From NCBI GenBank assembly GCA_000961805.1, contig LADV01000179.1:1-32042 (forward strand): a stretch of DNA of 32,042 nt, in the 5' to 3' direction. Positions 7,509 through 15,568 of this stretch are shown here, piece after piece. The stretch comes from Peptococcaceae bacterium BRH_c23 (lineage in GTDB: Bacteria; Bacillota_B; Desulfitobacteriia; Desulfitobacteriales; Desulfitobacteriaceae). Under the pieces are notes generated by a model, which searched no databases, had not been told where the DNA came from, and worked only from the letters and a program-made list of their open reading frames with translations. Position numbers and translations under genes: made by a program. The stretch's first letter is position 1; every line of letters begins with the position of its first letter.

Positions 7509-7709
7509 GTGACTTTGAACGTAAAGATCGATATCGACTATTTTTATTGCAAACGTTGCGGCATCTGTCACGCTTTCTGTCCGCAACAGGTTTTTTCCTT
7601 GATTAAGGACGGTTCGCCGGAAGTAAGCTTTCCAGAAAAATGCACCTATTGCCGCTTGTGCGATCTGCGATGCCCTGATTTCGCGATAACCTTGGAGGTG
7701 TTAACGTGA
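7509..7709 (+). CDS. korD: 2x[4Fe-4S] ferredoxin subunit of 2-oxoacid:ferredoxin oxidoreductase
   Basis: A 66-residue bacterial-type ferredoxin with two CxxCxxCxxxCP motifs: Cys14/17/20/24 and Cys45/48/51/55. As the delta subunit it would carry electrons from the thiamine diphosphate site of the beta subunit out to soluble ferredoxin. The start is GTG 7509 behind a GAAGGAGG ribosome site. Its stop overlaps the start of the alpha subunit (GTGA at 7706-7709), showing translational coupling. The korD-A-B-C order is common in methanogens and Clostridia. Confidence 0.92.
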   Translation: MTLNVKIDIDYFYCKRCGICHAFCPQQVFSLIKDGSPEVSFPEKCTYCRLCDLRCPDFAITLEVLT

Positions 7710-8848
7710 TCAGACCACTTGGAGTACAGTTCATGCAAGGTAATGAAGCTTGCGTATATGGGGCCATTGATGCTGGGGCCAGATTTTACGGGGGTTATCC
7801 AATTACACCTTCCTCTGAAATCGCAGAGCTTTCAGCTGAATTACTACCACAAGTTGACGGTGTTTTCCTGCAGATGGAAGACGAAATAGGGAGCATTGCC
7901 ACGATCATTGGTGCTTCAGCTGCAGGTAAAAAATCTTTTACGGCGACCAGTGGCCCAGGATTCTCACTAATGCAGGAGAATTTAGGGATGGCCATCTATT
8001 CTGAAGTTCCCATTGTTGTGATTAATATTCAGAGAAACGGACCGAGCACAGCCCTTGCCACGCGTCCTGCACAAGGAGATGTGATGCAGGCTCGTTGGGG
8101 CACCCACGGAGATCATCCGATTATTGCCTTGAGCCCCGCTTCCGTCCAAGAATGCTATGATTTAACGGTCCGGGCCTTTAATTTAGCAGAAAAGTATCGG
8201 ATCCCGGTTATCCTTTTGGGTGATGAAGTTATAGGCCATATGAGAGAGAGCCTGACAATTCCTGAACTGGAGAAATTAGAAATTATCAATCGCAAACTAC
8301 CAACGGACCCAGTTGAAGGATATAAACCCTATACCACAGGTGACGATGATATACCCGCTATTCCTCCTTATGGAACAGAATATATTGTGCACATTAGTAG
8401 TTCTTGTCATGATGAATCGGGTTATTCCCATAATGCCCCTAAAACAGCGGATAATTTAGTACGGCGCTTACACCGTAAGATAGAAACCAATAAGGCGGAT
8501 ATAGTTCAGGTTGAAAGGTTTGGCCCTGAAGACGCAGAGGTTACCATTATTGCGTATGGAGTCGTCTCCCGTTCAGCAAAACAAGCCGTGATCAATGCTC
8601 AAAAAGAGGGACTTTCCGTAAACCTCCTTAGACTTATCACTCAATGGCCTTTTGCCGATCAACAAGTCATCGAAGTCCTAAAGAAAGCTAAAGCCGTGAT
8701 TGTACCGGAACTTAACTTAGGACAAGTGGTCTTGGAAGTAGAGCGCCTTAATTCGTATAAGACTCCTGTTTACCCACTTTCTCGCATCGATGGTGAAATA
8801 ATTCTACCCTCACAGATCCTGGAACGAATTAAGGAGGTGCTAAAATAA
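7706..8848 (+). CDS. korA: 2-oxoacid:ferredoxin oxidoreductase, alpha subunit (2-oxoglutarate type)
   Basis: A 380-residue alpha subunit containing the pyruvate:ferredoxin oxidoreductase domain I (residues about 10-240, with GGYPITPSSEIAE, EDEIGSIATIIGASAAGKK and the TSGPGFSLMQENLGMA motif) and domain II (about 260-370). Together with the beta subunit it converts a 2-oxoacid plus CoA to acyl-CoA, CO2 and reduced ferredoxin. The segment RWGTHGDHPIIALSP is typical of 2-oxoglutarate enzymes (KorA), which would make succinyl-CoA, though branched-chain or other 2-oxoacid enzymes share parts of it. GTG start at 7706 with GGAGGTG upstream; the stop shares one base with the ATG of korB (TAATG), so all subunits are translationally coupled. 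Confidence 0.9.
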   Translation: MIRPLGVQFMQGNEACVYGAIDAGARFYGGYPITPSSEIAELSAELLPQVDGVFLQMEDEIGSIATIIGASAAGKKSFTATSGPGFSLMQENLGMAIYSEVPIVVINIQRNGPSTALATRPAQGDVMQARWGTHGDHPIIALSPASVQECYDLTVRAFNLAEKYRIPVILLGDEVIGHMRESLTIPELEKLEIINRKLPTDPVEGYKPYTTGDDDIPAIPPYGTEYIVHISSSCHDESGYSHNAPKTADNLVRRLHRKIETNKADIVQVERFGPEDAEVTIIAYGVVSRSAKQAVINAQKEGLSVNLLRLITQWPFADQQVIEVLKKAKAVIVPELNLGQVVLEVERLNSYKTPVYPLSRIDGEIILPSQILERIKEVLK

Positions 8849-9678
8849 TGGCAGCACGACGTTATCAGGATTATCTAGACAAAAGCAGGCTACCCCATAT
8901 GTGGTGTCCAGGCTGTGGAGATGGTATCATCTTGCGTGCCTACACGGAAGCTCTCGTTGAGCTAGACCTTGCCCCTAAGGATGTCGTTACCGTAACAGGG
9001 ATCGGTTGCTGGGGGAAAGCGGATGATTATATGTCCACACAGGCCTTTCATGGAACCCACGGCCGGGCCCTAGCCTTTGCGACAGGAATTAAGTTAGGAA
9101 ACCCCGACCTAACAGTGGTTACCTTAATGGGGGATGGAGATGCCGTCACCATCGGAGGAAACCATTTTATTCATGCGGCTCGACGGAATATTGACCTTAC
9201 CGCCATCGTTGCCAACAATTATAACTATGGCATGACCGGAGGACAGTATTCGGCTACCACTCCATTGGAAAGCAAAACCACGACTTCTCCACTGGGAACG
9301 CCTGAACCCGGGTTTGATGTGTGTCTCCTTGCAGAAGCCGCAGGGGCTAATTTCGTAGCTAGGACTACAGCCTATCACGTAGGGGCACTCAAAAACCTAA
9401 TTAAAGAGGCCATTACTCATAAAGGCTTCAGTCTAGTAGAAGTTATTAGCCCTTGCCCGACGTATTTTGGGCGATTCAATAGTCAACCCAGTGCCGTGAA
9501 TATGTTAAAGTGGCTAAAGGAGAATTCAGTAGCTGCCTCTAAATTTCAGGAAATGTCGAGGGAAGAACAAGCTAAGCGTTTTGCCATAGGAACGTTAGTT
9601 AAAAAAGAAAGACCAGACTTCTATACCAACTATCGGCGGATTAATAGTGTCAGCCAAACAGCAGGGGGGAGAGAGTAG
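8848..9678 (+). CDS. korB: 2-oxoacid:ferredoxin oxidoreductase, beta (thiamine diphosphate) subunit
   Basis: A 276-residue catalytic subunit that binds thiamine diphosphate and Mg2+ (GDGD at 95-98 followed by the asparagine cluster near 123-126) and a [4Fe-4S] cluster through Cys20 and Cys23 (WCPGCGDG), Cys54 (GIGCWGK) and a further C-terminal cysteine. It forms the active site with the alpha subunit. Its ATG overlaps the korA stop by one base, and its own stop is followed directly by the ATG of korC with the ribosome site GGGGGGAGAGAG inside its last codons. Length and motifs are normal for KorB-type proteins. Confidence 0.92.
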   Translation: MAARRYQDYLDKSRLPHMWCPGCGDGIILRAYTEALVELDLAPKDVVTVTGIGCWGKADDYMSTQAFHGTHGRALAFATGIKLGNPDLTVVTLMGDGDAVTIGGNHFIHAARRNIDLTAIVANNYNYGMTGGQYSATTPLESKTTTSPLGTPEPGFDVCLLAEAAGANFVARTTAYHVGALKNLIKEAITHKGFSLVEVISPCPTYFGRFNSQPSAVNMLKWLKENSVAASKFQEMSREEQAKRFAIGTLVKKERPDFYTNYRRINSVSQTAGGRE

Positions 9679-10206
9679 ATGGCAGGGAAAACATGGCAAA
9701 TCGTCTTAGCGGGTACAGGCGGTCAAGGGTTAATTCTAGGTGGTGTAACCTTAGCCAAGACCGCTGTGTTAGAAGGAAAAAATGCCGTGCAAACTCAAAC
9801 ATATGGGATTCAGTCACGGGGAGGATACTCTCAATCTGAGGTTATTATTAGTGGTGAAGACATCTATTTTCCAAAGTGTGATCAGCCGGACCTAGTATTA
9901 GCCCTTAGTCAAGGTGGATACGATCGCTATAGCAATATTGTATCGAATGAATGCCTTATCCTTTATGACCAAGATGTTGTAAAAAGCAGTCATCGAGTCC
10001 ATGATGTGGGGTATCCCTTCAGCGCTAAAGCTATAGATCTAGGAAATCCTAAAACGATTAATTCCTTGTTTTTAGGAAGTGTATTAAAGCTTTGCCCAGT
10101 GGTTTCCAAGGAAAGTCTTACAAAGGTTTTAGAAGATTCATTACCGGGTAAGATTTTAGCAATTAATTTAAAGGCATTGGAACTAGGGTATAAGGAGATT
10201 GATTAA
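9679..10206 (+). CDS. korC: 2-oxoacid:ferredoxin oxidoreductase, gamma subunit
   Basis: A 175-residue gamma subunit (POR gamma domain) with the N-terminal glycine motif GTGGQG (12-17) and the family segment TQTYGIQSRGGYSQSEV. It completes the four-subunit complex and binds CoA in related enzymes. It starts at the base after the korB stop and is the last gene of the operon: a strong terminator begins 24 bases after its stop. The operon would thus run gdh-type dehydrogenase, korD, korA, korB, korC, turning an amino acid into an acyl-CoA with one NAD(P)H and reduced ferredoxin. Confidence 0.92.
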   Translation: MAGKTWQIVLAGTGGQGLILGGVTLAKTAVLEGKNAVQTQTYGIQSRGGYSQSEVIISGEDIYFPKCDQPDLVLALSQGGYDRYSNIVSNECLILYDQDVVKSSHRVHDVGYPFSAKAIDLGNPKTINSLFLGSVLKLCPVVSKESLTKVLEDSLPGKILAINLKALELGYKEID

Positions 10207-10229
10207 AGGCGATCTGATTTCCGTAAAGG

Positions 10230-10278
10230 AATTAGAACATAAAAAGCTGTAATTCTCAGCTTTTTATGTTCTAATTTT
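10230..10278 (+). terminator. Intrinsic terminator of the kor operon
   Basis: A perfect 20-bp stem (10230-10249 with 10257-10276) around a 7-base loop. The A-run in the left arm and T-run in the right arm make it AU-rich; TT follows. It lies 24 bases after korC. Confidence 0.85.
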
Positions 10279-10406
10279 AGAATATGGTCTAAATATTCAA
10301 AATATTTCTGTGCGGATCCCATCTAACAACGTATACAGGTTATAATTAAATGAAGAAACTTCGAGAATAAGGCGGAGGTTCGAATGAAAACAAGGAGGAA
10401 GATTCT

Positions 10407-10931
10407 ATGCCAAATTTGTCACTGCTGTCTTTGGAGGAAATGCCGGATAAGACCCGTAATATGATTACAGGAGGAAAATCCCAACTGAGCGGCTTAAACA
10501 TCAACAGAATGATGGCTCATGCGGAAAATAGTGTACGTCATTTTATGCGTTTAGGAAATTCTCTGCTAACCCAGGCAAAACTTGATGCCCGCCTACGAGA
10601 AATAGTTATCCTCCGGATAGCCAAGTTATGTAATTCGAGGTATGAATGGTACCAACACGAAATAATGGCTAGGCAGGTTGGAGTGTCGGAACAGCAAATA
10701 GAAGCCCTTAGGCTAGATCCCCCTGATCCTTCAGTATTTAATGATCAAGAGCAGGCCATTCTCAGATACACTGAGGAGGTTACTGCTAATGTGAAAGCTA
10801 GTCCTGAGGTATTTGAAGAACTATCCCAGATTCTCAGCCAACAAGAATTAGTAGAACTAACTCTTACTATAGGCTTTTATAATATGGTAGCCCAATTTCT
10901 TGAAAACACAGGGGTGGAGATAGAAGGTTAA
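10407..10931 (+). CDS. Carboxymuconolactone decarboxylase (AhpD-like) family protein
   Basis: A 174-residue all-helical protein of the CMD/AhpD fold. The core (about 40-120) shows Glu65 and the signature CNSRYEWYQHE (Cys75, Tyr79-Glu80-Trp81, His84). This YEWxxH subgroup has one cysteine instead of the CxxC redox pair of AhpD, so peroxidase-coupling activity is unlikely; many subgroup members have no assigned reaction. ATG 10407 has AAGGAGG upstream. A TATAAT at 10341-10346 is the best promoter trace, without a clear -35 box. It is followed 55 bases later by a thioesterase gene in the same direction, and the two may be co-transcribed. Role unknown; a lyase or decarboxylase on a small organic acid, or a redox function, are open. 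Confidence 0.8.
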   Translation: MPNLSLLSLEEMPDKTRNMITGGKSQLSGLNINRMMAHAENSVRHFMRLGNSLLTQAKLDARLREIVILRIAKLCNSRYEWYQHEIMARQVGVSEQQIEALRLDPPDPSVFNDQEQAILRYTEEVTANVKASPEVFEELSQILSQQELVELTLTIGFYNMVAQFLENTGVEIEG

Positions 10932-10986
10932 TTTTCTAAATGCTAAGATTAGTAGCTATAGTATCAAGCAACGACTGGAGGAAACC

Positions 10987-11394
10987 ATGGTAGATCTGAA
11001 TTTACTTGAGGCAGGAAACGTTTGGAAATTTATCGGGATGGAAATAGTACGTAATTCCGAGGGGCGTCCCGGTGTGCAAGTGATAAATACGAACAATCTA
11101 CGGCAAGTGTATGGAGCCATGCATGGGGGAATCATCTCAATGGCCGTGGACGCCGCTGGAGCAGTAGTTGTAAATGAGCATGTTGGAAGGGATTTTGCAG
11201 TGTCGACTGTAGAATTAAAAGTGAATTATTTGTTACCTGTAATTGACTCAGATATAGTTGTCTATGCTAAGATTGTGAAAAAAGGAAAACGCCTAATGGT
11301 GACAACGGTCGAAGTGTTAGACAATATGGCAAATATTGTGGCTGTTGGCATTGTTACTTATATTGTAAAACCGATCGACAATTCTAGTAAGTAG
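10987..11394 (+). CDS. PaaI-type hotdog-fold thioesterase
   Basis: A 135-residue single hotdog-domain protein. The HGG motif (YGAMHGGIISMAVDAAG: His46-Gly47-Gly48 with Asp55 as the likely catalytic acid) and the sheet ending VSTVELKVNYL are characteristic of PaaI/YbgC-like acyl-CoA thioesterases, which hydrolyse aryl- or short-chain acyl-CoA as tetramers. ATG 10987 is six bases after GGAGG. It follows the CMD-like gene, and two tandem hairpins close the pair downstream. The natural substrate cannot be read from sequence. Confidence 0.85.
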   Translation: MVDLNLLEAGNVWKFIGMEIVRNSEGRPGVQVINTNNLRQVYGAMHGGIISMAVDAAGAVVVNEHVGRDFAVSTVELKVNYLLPVIDSDIVVYAKIVKKGKRLMVTTVEVLDNMANIVAVGIVTYIVKPIDNSSK

Positions 11395-11447
11395 CAAATT
11401 TAATTGTTGTACGAAAAATGATACAGTAAAGCACAAAGGAGTTATGG

Positions 11448-11478
11448 AGTAATGGGTGCAAGTAATGCACCCATTACT
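11448..11478 (+). terminator. First of two tandem hairpins after the thioesterase gene
   Basis: A perfect 13-bp stem (AGTAATGGGTGCA, 11448-11460, with 11466-11478) around AGTAA. No strong U-run follows (TGTATT), so on its own it is more a stable 3' structure than a proven terminator. Confidence 0.5.
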
Positions 11479-11510
11479 TGTATTCGCAGAATGTTGTTCC
11501 TTAAAATTAA

Positions 11511-11564
11511 ATCTCACAAAAAGCTAACCCGTGTTTAATATATCGGGTTAGCTTTTTGTGAGAT
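11511..11564. terminator. Strong 21-bp terminator hairpin
   Basis: A perfect 21-bp stem (11511-11531 with 11544-11564) around a 12-base AT-rich loop. The arms contain A5/T5 runs in an arrangement like the kor terminator, so it can work in both directions. The gap from here to 11838 holds only a TATAAT at 11655-11660 (a TTGTCT lies 19 bases upstream) as a weak promoter for the next gene; a 60-codon frame there looks spurious. Confidence 0.8.
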
Positions 11565-11838
11565 GAAAAACATAACACCTGTACTCAACACCTACAGCAG
11601 AGGTTGCATAGATCATATCTATGTTTAACTTGTCTGCAACTCAGCGAAAGAGTGTATAATATTTCTTATGTCCAACAATTTATTAGATTCAAACAGAAGG
11701 TGCACTACTCGTCTCTTGATATGAGACTATTCAAGAACTATTTGAAGATTATAATGCGTAGATTGGTTAAAGAAGTACCTACTTAGCAGGAGATTGACCG
11801 TTTAAGGAGAATACGTTTTGGGGTAGAGGGGGGATTAT

Positions 11839-12831
11839 ATGCCAAAGGAATTTACCCACTGGCATATTGCACGCCAAGCCTTGAAAAGGGAAATCCCAGG
11901 AGAGGTGGGAGAAATCATTGCGAGCAACCTAGCCCTGTATTATATCGGAGCCATTGCCCATGATATAACCTTTTATGATTTATCTTCCCCGTCTGAAGCA
12001 AACTTAGAGCAGATGGCTAACCAGCTTCATGGTGTAGCTGGCGAGAATACTGTTGCCCCACTTTTGGAAATAATGGAATGGGCACTTGACCAGGACGACC
12101 ATCGAGCTCACCTGGCATTTTTGTTAGGGATGTTAACCCACTTTGTGGTGGATAGCACGTTTCATCCGATGGTCTACTACATGAGCGGAAACTATTTTGC
12201 TCAAGATCCAGAAGAAAGGGATAAAGCTGTGTTTCGACATCGCTTACTGGAAACTGCCATCGATCTCTGGTTAAAGGATGTTGAACGGATGGATTATCCA
12301 TCAAGTTTAAGGCAACTCTGGCGTAAATCGGGTGTAACTGGACGAGGGGTTTTTAAGCGTCTGATTGAGCAAGGTGTTTGCAAGGGAGATATCAGTAAAA
12401 TTGCGCATTTCCATAAGGCTTGGCGGAATCACCGTTTACTGCAAACAGTTTTCGGATGGTCAACGCCTTGGCGAGTATTGTCACTTTACCGGCGGTTTGG
12501 TCATCCATCAGCTGGCAAACTAGAGGCTTTATTCTACTCTCAGCCCCTGGATTTATCATATTTTAAGGCCAAATTAGATTGGAGACATCCCGTTACGGGC
12601 GACAGGCATGATATGATGATAGGAGCGCTATATGATCTGTGCGTTACCCGGGTTATCAGCTTGTTTGATCAATTAGGACTACAATCCCCGGAAAAATGGC
12701 CGCTACTCCTACAAGAGTTTCAGCCCCTCTCTCTGGATAGTGGATTGCCCTATGTTCCTGTTGCGAACATGAAATACTTTCGAACTGAGCCCATCGAACA
12801 TTGTTTACTTCGATCTCTTAAACATGAATAA
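11839..12831 (+). CDS. Zinc-dependent phospholipase C-domain protein
   Basis: A 330-residue protein with an N-terminal Zn_dep_PLPC domain. The metal-ligand histidine/aspartate pattern is visible: THWHIA (His7, His9), GAIAHD (His41, Asp42), HGVAGE (His64) and the helix LGMLTHFVVDSTFHP (His101, Asp105, His109). There is no signal peptide, unlike secreted bacterial phospholipases C, so it probably acts inside the cell or at the inner face of the membrane; many clostridial homologues are of this uncharacterised cytosolic type. The C-terminal half (about 200-330) is unassigned. ATG 11839 follows GAGGGGGG. Monocistronic as far as can be seen, with a hairpin just after the stop. The substrate is unknown. 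Confidence 0.82.
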   Translation: MPKEFTHWHIARQALKREIPGEVGEIIASNLALYYIGAIAHDITFYDLSSPSEANLEQMANQLHGVAGENTVAPLLEIMEWALDQDDHRAHLAFLLGMLTHFVVDSTFHPMVYYMSGNYFAQDPEERDKAVFRHRLLETAIDLWLKDVERMDYPSSLRQLWRKSGVTGRGVFKRLIEQGVCKGDISKIAHFHKAWRNHRLLQTVFGWSTPWRVLSLYRRFGHPSAGKLEALFYSQPLDLSYFKAKLDWRHPVTGDRHDMMIGALYDLCVTRVISLFDQLGLQSPEKWPLLLQEFQPLSLDSGLPYVPVANMKYFRTEPIEHCLLRSLKHE

Positions 12832-12833
12832 AA

Positions 12834-12853
12834 CTCCGAGGGAAGCCTCGGAG
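12834..12853. terminator. Short GC-rich hairpin between convergent genes
   Basis: CTCCGAGG (12834-12841) and CCTCGGAG (12846-12853) form a perfect 8-bp stem with a GAAG tetraloop three bases after the phospholipase-like gene stop and 30 bases from the end of the minus-strand microprotein gene. It probably ends transcription from both sides, though no long U-run follows. Confidence 0.6.
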
Positions 12854-12883
12854 CTTGAGCAGGAATTAGATCTTGAGTTGAAA

Positions 12884-13048
12884 TTAGATCATTTCATCAG
12901 CGGGGTCATCATCATAAGCACAGTCACACCCGCGTGATATAATTGTAAAGCCATACTTTTCGGATTTCCGTCCGAGTAAGAAAGCGGCAACAAGACTCAG
13001 GAAAAAGAGTAAACCGTGATAAGGGTAATGCTTGTGCTGATAGAACAT
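12884..13048 (-). CDS. 54-residue single-pass membrane microprotein
   Basis: The minus-strand frame starts with ATG at 13048, eight bases after a perfect AAAGGAGG (plus-strand 13057-13064), and ends with TAA at 12884. The peptide starts MFYQHKHYPYHG, has one hydrophobic segment at about residues 12-26 (GLLFFLSLVAAFLLG), then the basic RKSEKYG, and ends in an acidic tail with two cysteines (CDCAYDDDPADEMI). This predicts one membrane anchor with a short aromatic/histidine-rich N-terminus and a C-terminal tail that could bind metal. The strong ribosome site and the terminator-like hairpin downstream support a real gene. I recognise no family. It is divergent from the HAD phosphatase gene. Confidence 0.7.
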   Translation of the reverse strand: MFYQHKHYPYHGLLFFLSLVAAFLLGRKSEKYGFTIISRGCDCAYDDDPADEMI

Positions 13049-13139
13049 GAATAGTGCCTCCTTTCATTTCGTTATAGAGTGACCTTATTGCGTGGAATTC
13101 ATTCTGGAAATTTAAGGAAGTTTAGGTTGGAGGGGTTTT

Positions 13140-13793
13140 GTGCGTTATAATGTATTGCTTTGGGACTTAGATGGTACGTTGACAGATCCAAAGGTAGGAA
13201 TTACCCTCTCTGTTCAGTACGCTCTAAGTCGGTTAGATTATCCCCTTCCGAAGGTAGATGATCTAGATTGGATTATCGGGCCGCCCTTAAGAGAGAGCTT
13301 TAAAGTCTTGCTTCAAACGACAGAGGAAGCGCTTCTAGATCGTGCTATCAAGTTGTATAGGGACCGCTACAAAGAAATAGGTCTCTATGAAAACGTTGTT
13401 TACCCTGGTATACCCGAGTTACTGTCCCGGTTAAAGGACAAGGGTTGCAGGAATCTGTTGGCGACCTCAAAACCGAGAGTCTTTGCAGAGCAAATTCTTC
13501 ACCATTTCTCAATGGATTCCTACTTTAGTGTTATCATGGGCAGCGAGTTGAATGGTCAATTTGTGGAGAAGGAAGTTCTGATTGAGGAAGTGCTGAAAAA
13601 TGTACCTTCTGATTTACGCTCGAAAACAGTGATGATCGGGGACCGAAGATTTGATGTTCAGGGGGCAAGAGCCAATCAGATTGAGGTTATTTCAGTAAGA
13701 TATGGGTATGGAACAGTTGAAGAATTACATAATGCAAACCCTGATTTTATCGTCCAAACTGTTAAAGACTTAGAGGAGCTATTGATCCGCTGA
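13140..13793 (+). CDS. HAD-superfamily hydrolase, phosphoglycolate-phosphatase-like
   Basis: A 217-residue HAD subfamily IA phosphatase. Motif I is DLDGTLTD (nucleophile Asp9, acid/base Asp11), motif II the serine of ATSKP (Ser110), motif III near Lys144 and motif IV GDRRFD (Asp168, Asp172). The helical cap at about 20-85 resembles Gph/PpaX-type enzymes that dephosphorylate phosphoglycolate, pyrophosphate or nucleotides. GTG start at 13140 behind GGAGGGG. The gene converges with the minus-strand 80-residue gene 20 bases downstream, with no hairpin obvious between them. The substrate cannot be decided from sequence. Confidence 0.88.
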   Translation: MRYNVLLWDLDGTLTDPKVGITLSVQYALSRLDYPLPKVDDLDWIIGPPLRESFKVLLQTTEEALLDRAIKLYRDRYKEIGLYENVVYPGIPELLSRLKDKGCRNLLATSKPRVFAEQILHHFSMDSYFSVIMGSELNGQFVEKEVLIEEVLKNVPSDLRSKTVMIGDRRFDVQGARANQIEVISVRYGYGTVEELHNANPDFIVQTVKDLEELLIR

Positions 13794-13813
13794 ATGTGTT
13801 ACTGATAATCTGT

Positions 13814-14056
13814 TTAATTCTCAGTTGTAACCGGGTAACGGACTGCAGCGTCTAAATAAACAAAGTTCTCGTCCTTTTCTTGACGTACCATTCCTACAAT
13901 ACCTCGATCCTTCGTTTTTTCTAGGTGGCGATGGACAACAAACTGATAGGCTCGCTCATCCCATGGATCTAAGAAATCGACAACTGTATTGAAATAGGTT
14001 TCGATGGGAATTTTAAGATGATGATGATAGACTTGCAGAGTTGTTTCCGAAGACAT
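13814..14056 (-). CDS. Uncharacterised 80-residue protein
   Basis: ATG at 14056 on the minus strand is preceded by GGGAGG eight bases away; TAA at 13814-13816. The product is soluble, mixed alpha/beta by eye, with no cysteine, a His-rich N-terminus (VYHHHLKIP), an acidic/aromatic middle (FLDPWDERAYQFVVHRH) and a strand-like end (NFVYLDAAVRYPV). I recognise no family. It is divergent from the CPBP gene and convergent with the HAD gene. The ribosome site and lack of any competing plus-strand frame support it as real. Confidence 0.65.
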   Translation of the reverse strand: MSSETTLQVYHHHLKIPIETYFNTVVDFLDPWDERAYQFVVHRHLEKTKDRGIVGMVRQEKDENFVYLDAAVRYPVTTEN

Positions 14057-14140
14057 AACGAATTCCTCCCTTCCAATTAGTCTGAGATATAAATGAAAGA
14101 AATATGTGTTTTTAAAAGAAGGAAAGAAGGAGGTAGCAAA

Positions 14141-14869
14141 ATGGACGAAGAATCAGAATCTAAGGTAGTCGGGAGTGAGTTCCTTCTTAATAAGCGAAAT
14201 TTAAGTTGGATTGATCTGGTGCTGATTTTGGGTGGGGTTATCTGTATCTATGTCTTATTATCCTTTGGAACTATCTGGTTAATGGATCGATGGCCACATG
14301 AACGAGCTTTAATATATTTGAATGCCTTTATGACTCAGCTGGCCTTTGCACTTCTAATTTTACTTCTGAAAAGAATTCGACACTGGGAATGGTCCGATTT
14401 TGGCTGGAAGGCGGTTCCGTTCAGAAAGTATTTTTATAGTGTCATAGGATTATACCTTTTCTCTTGGGTTATCAATATCAGTTATGCCATTGTCCTATAC
14501 AATTATGGGTTAACTCCTCCTGAAACAGATGTTTATTCGAAGTTATTGGGACAGGCCACGGGTTATACATTATTTCTTAACTTGCTGTTAGCAGGGATAT
14601 TAGCACCGATTGTGGAAGAAACCTTATTCAGGGGAGTGATTTTCGGCAGTCTGCAGGCGTATTTCGGGAAATGGACAGCAGCAACGATTAGTGCGGTTAT
14701 TTTTTCCGCTCTCCATTTCCAAGTTTACGGATTTTTCCCACGCTTCGTCTTAGGACTCGTCCTCATTTTCTTGTATACTAAGTTTAAATCCCTCTATCCG
14801 CCCGTTACCTTACATGCCTTAAATAATACAGTGGCCACACTGATAGCGGCAAAATTGATGATTGATTAA
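14141..14869 (+). CDS. CPBP-family intramembrane glutamic protease (CAAX-protease-like)
   Basis: A 242-residue membrane protein with about six to seven hydrophobic helices and the CPBP/Abi motifs: EETLFR (159-164), FSALHF with His192, and LHALNNT (His225, Asn229). These match the glutamate/histidine active site of the Rce1-type family, which cleaves prenylated proteins in eukaryotes and has assorted or unknown roles in bacteria. The open frame begins at ATG 14093, but AGGAGG stands seven bases before ATG 14141, so the shorter start is chosen. It precedes cmk by 15 bases on the same strand and may be co-transcribed with it. Confidence 0.85.
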   Translation: MDEESESKVVGSEFLLNKRNLSWIDLVLILGGVICIYVLLSFGTIWLMDRWPHERALIYLNAFMTQLAFALLILLLKRIRHWEWSDFGWKAVPFRKYFYSVIGLYLFSWVINISYAIVLYNYGLTPPETDVYSKLLGQATGYTLFLNLLLAGILAPIVEETLFRGVIFGSLQAYFGKWTAATISAVIFSALHFQVYGFFPRFVLGLVLIFLYTKFKSLYPPVTLHALNNTVATLIAAKLMID

Positions 14870-14884
14870 AAGGAGCAGGATAAG

Positions 14885-15568
14885 ATGAAGCAAAGGCAAC
14901 GACAGGCCTTGCAAATTGCCATCGATGGCCCTGCTGGTGCGGGGAAAAGTACGGTTGCCAAGATTGTAGCAATGCAATTACGGCTTTTCTATGTAGATAC
15001 TGGTGCTATGTATCGGGCTATCGCTTATAAGGTGCTTAAAAGCGGGGCATCAATAGACGACGAATCTAGGGTAAGTCAAATAGCTAAAACGACGGAAGTT
15101 GTGCTCGATCATTCGGAGGAGAGAATTGTTTGGTGTGATGGCGAGAATATCACGCAAGCTATACGCAACCCCGAAATTTCACGGGCGGTTTCGGTTGTGG
15201 CTGCCTATCAGGGGGTAAGAGATCGTTTAGTGGAACTTCAACGCCTGGAGGCTAGGCGCGGAGGCGTGGTTATGGATGGTCGTGATATCGGGACACACGT
15301 CCTGCCAGACGCTGATTATAAAATTTTCTTAACAGCGACACCTGAGGAACGGGCAAGACGACGGTGGATAGAACTCACGGAGGCCGGGAAAGTTGTAGCT
15401 TACGATGAAGTCGCTCAAGATATGCTGAAACGTGACCGTTCAGATAGTGAGAGAGAGGTTTCACCGTTAAGACCTGCTCAAGATGCAATTATTCTCGATA
15501 CAACGGGTTTAAGTGTGGAAGAACTGGTAGCGGAAATTCTTAAGTTGACTCAGGAGGTTGAATCATGA
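14885..15568 (+). CDS. cmk: Cytidylate kinase
   Basis: A 227-residue nucleoside monophosphate kinase converting (d)CMP to (d)CDP with ATP. The P-loop is GPAGAGKST (15-23); the CMP-binding segments DTGAMYRA and [19 protein letters not shown] and the lid arginines in RARRRWIEL are all present. Length is normal for the bacterial enzyme. ATG 14885 with AAAGGAG upstream. Its stop overlaps the plsC start by four bases (ATGA), and the cmk-plsC-ispH/rpsA order is typical of Clostridia and relatives. Confidence 0.95.
   Translation: MKQRQRQALQIAIDGPAGAGKSTVAKIVAMQLRLFYVDTGAMYRAIAYKVLKSGASIDDESRVSQIAKTTEVVLDHSEERIVWCDGENITQAIRNPEISRAVSVVAAYQGVRDRLVELQRLEARRGGVVMDGRDIGTHVLPDADYKIFLTATPEERARRRWIELTEAGKVVAYDEVAQDMLKRDRSDSEREVSPLRPAQDAIILDTTGLSVEELVAEILKLTQEVES

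Noticed and set aside
11604..11786. 60-codon plus-strand frame before the phospholipase-like gene
   Set aside because: TTG start with AGAGG directly against it, no recognisable composition, and a TATAAT inside; more likely leader DNA.
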